Assembly (NCBI GenBank): GCA_002329625.1
Contig: DCTP01000111.1
Location: 1 to 5,545, forward strand
DNA: 5,545 bases
Origin: Leptolinea sp. UBA1437
Lineage (GTDB): Bacteria; Chloroflexota; Anaerolineae; Anaerolineales; Anaerolineaceae
Reading direction: 5' to 3'
Shown: positions 1 to 5,319 of the stretch, piece after piece
Layout: every line of letters starts with the position of its first letter
Position numbering within the stretch: position 1 is the first letter of the stretch
Notes under the pieces: model-generated
Database searches by the model: none
What the model was told of the DNA's origin: nothing
Seen by the model: only the letters and a program-made list of their open reading frames with translations
Translations under genes and position numbers: made by a program

Positions 1-957
1 GGGCACATTGATCGAATCTGTAATCGCTGGAATAAACGGCATAACACCCAACTGACGCACAGGTAGATTCAGAAAAAAATGATGGATTGCCGTATTACAC
101 ACTACGACAATTTCGACAATTTGTTCGGACTTTTCTCCGACTTCTGTACATAGCTCGCGAATCAAGTTGTTTAATGACGTTATGAGCTTTTCTTGTAAAA
201 TTTCTCTTCCGTGAGGATGTGAATCCGCATAGGCTATCCGTGTAACAACATCTTCTCCGTAACTAATCTGCGGATTGGTGATTCCTTTTTTAGATAGAAC
301 GGCGGACATTTCCAAATCGACCAAGTAAGCCGCTATTTTTGTTGAGCCGATATCAATCGCAAGACCCAAAATTCGTGATTTTGAGGGGAGGATAGCGATC
401 AGCTCATCTTCTCTCTGAACGGTACAAAATTTCCAATTGAATCTTCGGACGGAATCGGAAAGCGATCCCAAAATATTGTAATTACAACGGGTACATAGGT
501 GACCTTTTTCGGAAAGACCTTCTTTGATCCGGGTAATATCCGAGCGCGGGTCAGATAATGTCGGTTGAGAAAGAAATAAATCGGTACGTTGAATAATACA
601 ATCCGACGAATCCGAAATATTCTTGATCCCTTCCAGTTGCAACCGTTGTGAAGTGGAAAGCGATTCGGGAGGTACATATATTTTCAGATCACTTTTCGGG
701 AAGGCTTTACAAGCTAAACGATAGTTTTCCTTGATTTCCTTTTCCGATAAATACTTCTTCTCGGTATCCGAAAGCGGAGTGGATGTCCCTGACATCAATC
801 TTATTTTACAGGCACCGCATGTACCGTTTCCTCCGCATAAAGCGGTTATTTGGATTCCTGCCATTTGCGCAGCTTCGAGAACAGATTGATTTGATTTTAT
901 TCTGATCCGTTTCCCGATAGGTTCAAAATCAATTTGCAACAAATCGCTCTGTTTCAA
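1..957 (-). CDS. Corrinoid-protein reductive activator (RACE type), N-terminal 319 residues, cut by window edge
   Basis: This is the first half of a RACE-type reductive activator, an ATP-using protein that reduces inactive Co(II) corrinoid to Co(I) in cytoplasmic corrinoid methyltransferase systems. Residues 1-97 form a plant-type [2Fe-2S] ferredoxin domain with ligands C41, C47, C50 and C83 (CGGNGTCGAC, then RLACK). Residues of about 98-190 are a linker. From about 195 an ASKHA (actin-like ATPase) domain of DUF4445 type begins, with the phosphate-binding-like motif DIGSTK at 202-207 and later YGEDVVTRI and VVVCNTAIHHFF. Family members are usually about 600 or more residues, so roughly half lies beyond base 1. 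The chosen start is TTG at 957-955, which shares TTGA with the stop of the upstream gene; no in-frame ATG occurs before residue 32, and TTG codons 6 and 7 are weaker alternatives. The linker carries an unexplained CTRC (C155, C158). The identity is well supported; the partner corrinoid protein is unknown. Confidence 0.9.
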   Translation of the reverse strand, partial: MKQSDLLQIDFEPIGKRIRIKSNQSVLEAAQMAGIQITALCGGNGTCGACKIRLMSGTSTPLSDTEKKYLSEKEIKENYRLACKAFPKSDLKIYVPPESLSTSQRLQLEGIKNISDSSDCIIQRTDLFLSQPTLSDPRSDITRIKEGLSEKGHLCTRCNYNILGSLSDSVRRFNWKFCTVQREDELIAILPSKSRILGLAIDIGSTKIAAYLVDLEMSAVLSKKGITNPQISYGEDVVTRIAYADSHPHGREILQEKLITSLNNLIRELCTEVGEKSEQIVEIVVVCNTAIHHFFLNLPVRQLGVMPFIPAITDSINVP

Positions 958-1652
958 GAAATCAGCTCTTTTCTGGCTTTAGAAAGGTAACAAGTTTGTT
1001 TTTTATCGCAATAATCACACTGTTTGGTGGTTGTGTCCACTTCATTGCCGATCCCGATCACAAAAGATACCGATTTCGCCGGGATCATTAAAAAAGAATC
1101 GCTTAATCGAATTCGATCCGAAATTTTTTCCAATATTGAAAAAATCTGTTCCTGTCCCATGGCAACCGGCCAATCTTTCATGCCCGGATTAAATGCAGAT
1201 GTGGTTTTTAAGTCGGAAGGAATTAAATTCTGTTTAAAGTACTTTAGAGCAAGGGAAGATAGTTTATCGATTGCGGCAATTCCGGCTGCGTCCAATGCAA
1301 GTGCGTAAGAAGGATCTTTATGAAATTCCGCGGATACTTTTTTTTCGAGATCATCCGAAATCGTGCAAGCTGCTATTAAAATCCGGCTTGCGCAAGCCAG
1401 TTGTTTATTAACAATTTTTCCTGAAATTTGATGTCCGTTCGCCAGAAAAAGCCGCTCATTTTCTCTCTGAATAACATCTGATATTTCATACATTACAAAC
1501 GGATGTAGTAATTCATCGGCATCTTTAAGTGCGTTTTCCGCAATCGTTATCAAGTGAGGTGATCTTTGTCTGAGAATATTCGGATTCGCTCCTTGAGCTC
1601 TGAGAATATCATTAACCGAAATCGTAATTTTCCAATTTGTCAGGATCGGCAT
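954..1652 (-). CDS. Stand-alone MetH activation-domain-like protein (corrinoid activation)
   Basis: This 232-residue cytoplasmic protein resembles the C-terminal activation domain of B12-dependent methionine synthase, which binds S-adenosylmethionine and supports reductive remethylation of cob(II)alamin. Visible matches are the segment at 152-171 with FNPGMKDWPV (equivalent to the PGYP region of MetH) followed by an IFSIL helix, then LSDSFLMIPAKSVSFVIGIG at 183-202 (equivalent to the LTESFAM...SVSG region). The Arg that precedes PGYP in MetH is not seen here. Unlike the MetH domain, it ends in a CxxCx5C cluster, C212, C215 and C221, which could hold a metal or an Fe-S cluster. ATG at 1652 is the first start after an in-frame TAA; a purine-rich AAGAAGAG lies about 13 bases upstream. 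It sits 33 bases after the methyltransferase gene and overlaps the RACE gene by 4 bases. A role in corrinoid repair is inferred from context. A detached MetH reactivation subunit, as in split methionine synthases such as that of Thermotoga, is the alternative. Confidence 0.82.
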   Translation of the reverse strand: MPILTNWKITISVNDILRAQGANPNILRQRSPHLITIAENALKDADELLHPFVMYEISDVIQRENERLFLANGHQISGKIVNKQLACASRILIAACTISDDLEKKVSAEFHKDPSYALALDAAGIAAIDKLSSLALKYFKQNLIPSDLKTTSAFNPGMKDWPVAMGQEQIFSILEKISDRIRLSDSFLMIPAKSVSFVIGIGNEVDTTTKQCDYCDKKQTCYLSKARKELIS

Positions 1653-1685
1653 ATTTTATACAACATCTCTTCTTTTGAAAACATC

Positions 1686-3053
1686 TTATGATTTTATATG
1701 CTTTAAAATCTCATCGCGCAATTCTGCTGGGTTCGGAATTACGGAAGAATATTTTAATTCGCCGTTGATAACAATACTAGGTAGATTCTTAATTCCCATT
1801 TTCATAACCCGAGCCACATTCTCTTTTTTCGTAAATCGATATTCTACAATATCCGCTTTACCGCCTAATTCTTCAACCACACGTTTCGCTGTATTCCACA
1901 TATATGTGCAAGCTGCACAGGTTTCTGAATCCAATGTAAAGACTTCAACCAGTGGTTTTTCCAAATGAGCATAGTCCGGAAGAATAACCGAATCAACATC
2001 ATATGTTGCTGCTTGATAATTTTCAAGCATTTTTCTAGTTTCTTCAGGCTGTCGAACCGCTTGAAGTATCCCTACGGTATTTTCGATAGGTGTATCGTAT
2101 GGCATATCACAACCCGGGGAAAGAATCCAATTAAAATGGTCGATAGAATCAATCAAGTCCAAAGCAAATTTCATATTGTCTTGTTGTGTGCCCAAAAGCA
2201 TGCGTGTAGTCAGTGGTATATTTCCACCAATACAAATATTATATCGATCAGTAATTTCTTTTGCCTTAAGGATATCCACATTTTCATCAATCGAAATATT
2301 GTCAGGTAAAGTTTGGCACATGACTTCAATAGATTTCGTAGCGTCTCCGCAAACAAAGAAAGAAGACAAGACTCCTTTCTCACGAATCACTTTAAAAAGT
2401 TCGGTATAAGGGTCTGCTAATATCTGCTTAAAATGACGCGGGGAGATTTGGGAAACCAGAGGATCAACAAGAGCAATAACATCCATCCCCGCATCTACAT
2501 ATAAATCAATCATCCGCATACAGACTCTTTTACAATAATCAAGGAGCGATTGTAAAAATTCCTTTTCCTGAAAAATATCCATAAAAATTTCCGTACCTCT
2601 AAGATGAGAAGCCAGCGTAAACGGTCCGCAGATCAAGCCATATAGTGCAGTGCGGTCTCCTACGGCAATTTTCATTCGTCGCATGACATTCAAAATCATC
2701 GGAAGTCTGCCATCGGTGGCTTCAGGAAGTTTTTCTGGAATGGATTTCTCAAACGCTAACGGGTGTGATGCAATCGAAGGTGGTGTCTTTTCCGCCCACA
2801 ATAATTCACAACCTAATATTTCTGCTTCAATTTGCAAATCAAAAACTATCGGTTGACCGTCGGGATCATAAACCTTATTTACTTCTAACAGGGATTCAAA
2901 AAGTTTTTCTTCATCTTTCAATACTTCTAATGCCGAATATCCTTTTAGTTTTCCGGCATGAACTCCGGCAAAAGGCACCCATGGAACACCGTCGATTCTC
3001 TCATGTTTTAAGGTTCGTAATAATAATTCTTTCCCTTTGATTTTTTTATTCAT
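1686..3053 (-). CDS. Uroporphyrinogen decarboxylase/MtaA-like methyltransferase fused to a thioredoxin-like domain
   Basis: This is a 455-residue cytoplasmic protein. Residues of about 3-345 form a URO-D-fold domain of the MtaA/MtbA (methylcobamide:coenzyme M methyltransferase) branch: GPFTLASHLRG (143-153), VDPLVSQISP (196-205), VCGDAT (234-239), ISIDENVDI (253-261), GGNIPLTTRMLLGT (276-289) and SPGCDMPYDTPIENT (312-326). MtaA proteins bind zinc by HxC plus a distant Cys; here the positions read F233, C235 and C315, so the His is missing. Residues of about 366-455 are a thioredoxin/glutaredoxin-like domain with C379-A-A-C382 and a probable cis-proline loop, NLPSIVING (423-431). The domain therefore probably moves methyl groups between a corrinoid protein and a thiol or other acceptor rather than making haem; the substrate is unknown. 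ATG 3053 is preferred because AGGGA lies 7 bases upstream; an ATG at 3068 would add five residues but lacks a good ribosome site. It is first in the likely operon with the MetH-activation-like and RACE genes. Confidence 0.85.
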   Translation of the reverse strand: MNKKIKGKELLLRTLKHERIDGVPWVPFAGVHAGKLKGYSALEVLKDEEKLFESLLEVNKVYDPDGQPIVFDLQIEAEILGCELLWAEKTPPSIASHPLAFEKSIPEKLPEATDGRLPMILNVMRRMKIAVGDRTALYGLICGPFTLASHLRGTEIFMDIFQEKEFLQSLLDYCKRVCMRMIDLYVDAGMDVIALVDPLVSQISPRHFKQILADPYTELFKVIREKGVLSSFFVCGDATKSIEVMCQTLPDNISIDENVDILKAKEITDRYNICIGGNIPLTTRMLLGTQQDNMKFALDLIDSIDHFNWILSPGCDMPYDTPIENTVGILQAVRQPEETRKMLENYQAATYDVDSVILPDYAHLEKPLVEVFTLDSETCAACTYMWNTAKRVVEELGGKADIVEYRFTKKENVARVMKMGIKNLPSIVINGELKYSSVIPNPAELRDEILKHIKS

Positions 3054-3060
3054 TTGACGG

Positions 3061-3065
3061 TCCCT
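3061..3065 (-). promoter_or_regulatory. Ribosome binding site deciding the methyltransferase start
   Basis: AGGGA on the minus strand ends 7 bases before the ATG at 3053-3051. The upstream in-frame ATG at 3068 actually overlaps this site and is preceded only by AT-rich sequence without a purine-rich site, so initiation at 3053 is favoured. Confidence 0.7.
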
Positions 3066-3083
3066 CATAGAAAGATAAAATTT

Positions 3084-3107
3084 GATTTGTTATACCGATT
3101 TAATACC
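3084..3107 (-). repeat. Imperfect tandem direct repeat in the leader of the corrinoid operon
   Basis: Read on the plus strand, GATTT-GTT-ATACC (3084-3096) is followed at once by GATTT-A-ATACC (3097-3107). The two ATACC blocks are 11 bases apart, about one helical turn. They lie just downstream of the proposed -10 box, where a regulator could block transcription. The region is AT-rich, so chance similarity is possible; an operator role is inference. Confidence 0.3.
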
Positions 3108-3113
3108 AAAAAA

Positions 3114-3143
3114 ATTATAACTCATGAAAAGAACAAATTTCAG
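3114..3143 (-). promoter_or_regulatory. Putative sigma-70 promoter of the corrinoid methyl-transfer operon
   Basis: On the minus strand a perfect -10 box TATAAT (3119-3114) is preceded at 18 bases by CTGAAA (3143-3138), which matches 4 of 6 positions of the -35 consensus TTGACA. It lies directly after the terminator of the upstream unit and about 60 bases before the methyltransferase start, the expected place for the promoter of genes 3053-1686, 1652-954 and 957-1. Transcription would begin near 3107, giving a leader of about 50 bases. Confidence 0.5.
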
Positions 3144-3149
3144 TTTATG

Positions 3150-3188
3150 AAAAAAATAAGAGGAAAGCATCTTGGTTTTCCTCTTATT
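3150..3188 (-). terminator. Rho-independent terminator of the upstream hypothetical-gene unit
   Basis: The arms 3155-3166 (AATAAGAGGAAA on the plus strand) and 3177-3188 (TTTCCTCTTATT) pair perfectly over 12 base pairs around a 10-base loop. Transcribed on the minus strand, the hairpin runs into seven T residues (3156-3150). It lies 46 bases after the stop of the 147-residue gene. On the plus strand no T-run follows, so it works in one direction only. It separates the M23/hypothetical genes from the corrinoid operon. Confidence 0.88.
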
Positions 3189-3234
3189 ACAATTATTCTT
3201 CATTAAAAAGCGAAATAATAAAAGGGAAGATAAA

Positions 3235-3678
3235 TTATAGGATTGGGCGAATACCCTTATAGACACGCGGACCGCTCAAAGTTTTTAGAATTGTCTCAGC
3301 GGGGCGGTTTATGATTTTACTGATTTCTTCCGAATCTAACGGTGTATTTCCATTCGAAAGAAATATTCGAAATACCGAATCGGTTAATGGGCTGTTTCCG
3401 GAAATAAAATCGTCATTTTTTGCACAATGATTTATGAGAATATCTTGGAGTTGATCAACTTGGATGATTTCACCGGTTTCAGAATTAACTGAATCGACAA
3501 GTTGATTATCATTAGAAGATTCAAAAAATTTTTTGTGCTTATCGCAGAGATATCCCATCAGGGATAAACGCCAACTGCTGTCGTTTTCCTTCCACCAATC
3601 AAAATCAATATGAAATTTGGTAGAAAGGACTGGTTTTATGAACGGTTTCGCAAAACCGCCTTCGTTGATATTATTCAT
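3235..3678 (-). CDS. Conserved-looking 147-residue protein of unknown function with C-terminal winged-helix-like region
   Basis: I do not recognise a characterised family. There is no signal peptide or membrane segment, so it is probably cytoplasmic. The N-terminal part has an aromatic, acidic segment, FHIDFDWWKEND (22-33), followed by LCDKHKKFF (44-52) and INHCAKNDDF (82-91); C45, H48, H84 and C85 could form a metal site, but this is speculative. Residues of about 98-147 read like a winged helix: helix SVFRIFLSNG, then PLDSEEISKIINRPAETILKTL (two helices) and a GPRVYKGIRPI strand-like tail. The ATG overlaps the end of the 534-residue gene in ATGAATAA (8 bases), which implies translational coupling and a joint function. 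A weak AGAGACAG precedes the start. From memory, similar proteins occur as hypotheticals in Chloroflexota, which I could not check. It is the last gene before the terminator. Confidence 0.8.
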   Translation of the reverse strand: MNNINEGGFAKPFIKPVLSTKFHIDFDWWKENDSSWRLSLMGYLCDKHKKFFESSNDNQLVDSVNSETGEIIQVDQLQDILINHCAKNDDFISGNSPLTDSVFRIFLSNGNTPLDSEEISKIINRPAETILKTLSGPRVYKGIRPIL

Positions 3679-5275
3679 ATTCTGTCTCTAATTTGGATTC
3701 TTTCGAATTAATTTTAAAATAATAATTATCAAGTATTTCAAAATGATCATTATGTATCAGAGTCGCGAGGAGCGGCTTTGGAGGGCAGCGGTGCAGCATA
3801 TTTACGGCAGCATAAAGCTCAAGGAAATGGACGATACCCTGTGGGTTATCACTCGATATTTCCTTGAAGATATTTTCGACCAATTTCCCGAAATTAATAT
3901 CCGGTTTGTTGTTTTGGTCCCAAATCAAGTCCAACTGAGGATTATTTTCCACATAAATACACATTCTTTCATCAAAATCCGAATTGATCGGTTGTTGCCT
4001 TATTTCAAAATGAATTTTTCCTTTTGAATCAAACAACGCGGTTCTGATCCAGTCTTTCGACGATCGAGGTTGAATCATCGAGATTTCCACATCGGTCGAG
4101 TTATCAATCTTCCGCAATCGTATGAAACTGCCGGGTATTATATGATTTTCCCGATACCATTGTTTAAGCCCGGAAACATAATTCTCTTTCACTAATACCC
4201 ACCCCGGGAACTTTGAAGATTTGTTCTTGTCAACGAATTCAAAAATCACCTTATCGGTTTCTAAAGCAGTCGGGAAAATAGGACGAATACTTCCGATAAG
4301 CGGAAGTGAACCGGCTTTCCAATGAGGATAATTGATACAGATATCAAAAGTTTTGATTTCCGTTTCCGGAGCGATTTGATTATCAGGATCTAATTCATCA
4401 TGAATTTGTAAATGATCTAAAGAATAACCATTGATATCCGCTTTTTCGCTGTCAATTCCATAATATTTTAAAGTCAGTGGTTTTTTTCTGACATCTTCGG
4501 GCTCCAGCAATTTTAAAACCCATAAAACTTTTCCTGTTGGACCGACCTCATCAAAGCGATCATCTTTATAAAGGGCATAATTAAAAGAAAATTCGGTGAG
4601 CAAATCATTACTGTCCATCGGATATTCGATTGCTTCGAGAATTTTTCTTGTCTGAACAGGTTGACCTTCTTCCATTTCAAGAGCAGCTTCGGCAAGATTT
4701 AAATATCCGAGATTAACCTCTGATAAAAGCGCTTTGGGAAACCAAAAATCAGCCAAAGTAAATAATCCGTCTGATTGAGCGAGCAACTGCCGGACTTTTT
4801 TGGAAATCGACCCGCCAAATCGATCGAGAACTTCCTCCGGGTCAAGCAAAAATTCGGAATCCGAAGAATAATAATCGAATGAATTCAACCTGTGGTCTTG
4901 CAAACTACCGGCAAATTCTTTTTCTGTCCCATCCTCAAAAAGGAATGTGATTGCATTAAAATCAGGAAGATCCGGATTATTACCCTGACGGATATTTATA
5001 ACTTTTGCTTTTTGATTATCCGATAAAGGAAAGAGTATCTCCTCGCCCATTTGATAATCCCGGTTCGGCCTGTAAACCTGCCCGCGAGATTTTTCTTTTT
5101 TCTGGAGCTCTTTTCTAAACAATCTTATATGTTCGTCAATTATCGCTTTCGATAATTCCCATGAAGTCATCGGAACTTCTTTTTCCAGTAAATAATTATA
5201 GATGAAATCCAAATCCGACTGGCTGAGGTTCAGATCTTTCCAATTTACAATTGTATTGATGTTTTTATCGCTCAC
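3671..5275 (-). CDS. 534-residue multidomain protein of unknown function, possibly nucleic-acid binding
   Basis: No characterised family is recognised. The protein is soluble-looking, with no signal peptide or transmembrane helix. Visible regions: residues 15-60, helical and winged-helix-like (LDFIYNYLLEKEVPMTSWELSKAI); 66-130, a small beta barrel suggestive of SH3/KOW folds (MGEEILFPL, KVINIRQGNNP, ITFLFEDG, KEFAGSL); 145-270, mostly helical, with a second possible winged helix near 245-270; 320-400, beta-rich with IRPIFPTAL and a tryptophan/tyrosine-rich FPGWVLVKENYVSGLKQWY; 465-520, a third helical region (VHFLELYAAVNMLHRCPPKPLLATL). Repeated winged-helix-like pieces plus a barrel suggest a DNA or RNA role, but this is inference. 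The start is GTG at 5275 with AAGGGA 7 bases upstream. It follows the M23 peptidase by 44 bases without a terminator and overlaps the 147-residue gene by 8 bases, so these genes are likely co-transcribed. A resemblance to Chloroflexota hypotheticals is recall only. Confidence 0.85.
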   Translation of the reverse strand: MSDKNINTIVNWKDLNLSQSDLDFIYNYLLEKEVPMTSWELSKAIIDEHIRLFRKELQKKEKSRGQVYRPNRDYQMGEEILFPLSDNQKAKVINIRQGNNPDLPDFNAITFLFEDGTEKEFAGSLQDHRLNSFDYYSSDSEFLLDPEEVLDRFGGSISKKVRQLLAQSDGLFTLADFWFPKALLSEVNLGYLNLAEAALEMEEGQPVQTRKILEAIEYPMDSNDLLTEFSFNYALYKDDRFDEVGPTGKVLWVLKLLEPEDVRKKPLTLKYYGIDSEKADINGYSLDHLQIHDELDPDNQIAPETEIKTFDICINYPHWKAGSLPLIGSIRPIFPTALETDKVIFEFVDKNKSSKFPGWVLVKENYVSGLKQWYRENHIIPGSFIRLRKIDNSTDVEISMIQPRSSKDWIRTALFDSKGKIHFEIRQQPINSDFDERMCIYVENNPQLDLIWDQNNKPDINFGKLVENIFKEISSDNPQGIVHFLELYAAVNMLHRCPPKPLLATLIHNDHFEILDNYYFKINSKESKLETEYE

Positions 5276-5282
5276 AATATAT

Positions 5283-5288
5283 TCCCTT
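5283..5288 (-). promoter_or_regulatory. Ribosome binding site supporting the GTG start of the 534-residue gene
   Basis: AAGGGA on the minus strand lies 7 bases before GTG 5275-5273, with a second AGGGA just upstream (5292-5288). This good site supports the GTG. A nearby ATG at 5306-5304 opens only a few codons before a stop. Confidence 0.65.
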
Positions 5289-5319
5289 CCCTAATTCTTG
5301 ATTCATTATTCTTTGATTG

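Noticed and set aside
399..677. 92-codon minus-strand open frame starting with ATG
   Set aside because: It lies inside the RACE gene in another frame; the RACE frame carries clear ferredoxin and ASKHA motifs across this region without a break.
1024..2409. Several plus-strand open frames of 77-114 codons opposite the MetH-activation-like and methyltransferase genes
   Set aside because: They are antisense to genes with recognisable motifs, have no family features of their own, and overlap one another.
2650..3040. Two plus-strand open frames of 68 and 91 codons
   Set aside because: Both are antisense to the N-terminal half of the methyltransferase gene and show no domain or ribosome-site support.
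3051..3068. ATG at 3068 as the start of the methyltransferase
   Set aside because: It is in frame but has no ribosome site, whereas AGGGA is spaced 7 bases before the ATG at 3053.
3069..3149. Cobalamin riboswitch upstream of the corrinoid operon
   Set aside because: The space between the terminator and the start is about 100 bases, far shorter than a cobalamin riboswitch, and no B12-box-like sequence is seen.
3671..3678. Frameshift splitting one long protein into the 534- and 147-residue products
   Set aside because: The overlap has a clean ATG and TAA, the junction residues show no continued domain, and the smaller product reads as a complete unit with its own motifs; the coupled-gene reading is simpler, although homologue comparison was not possible.
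3743..4027. 94-codon plus-strand open frame
   Set aside because: It is antisense to the C-terminal part of the 534-residue gene, which runs uninterrupted and is coupled to its neighbour; no motif is seen in the plus-strand product.
4513..4695. 60-codon minus-strand open frame
   Set aside because: It is a shifted-frame shadow inside the 534-residue gene.
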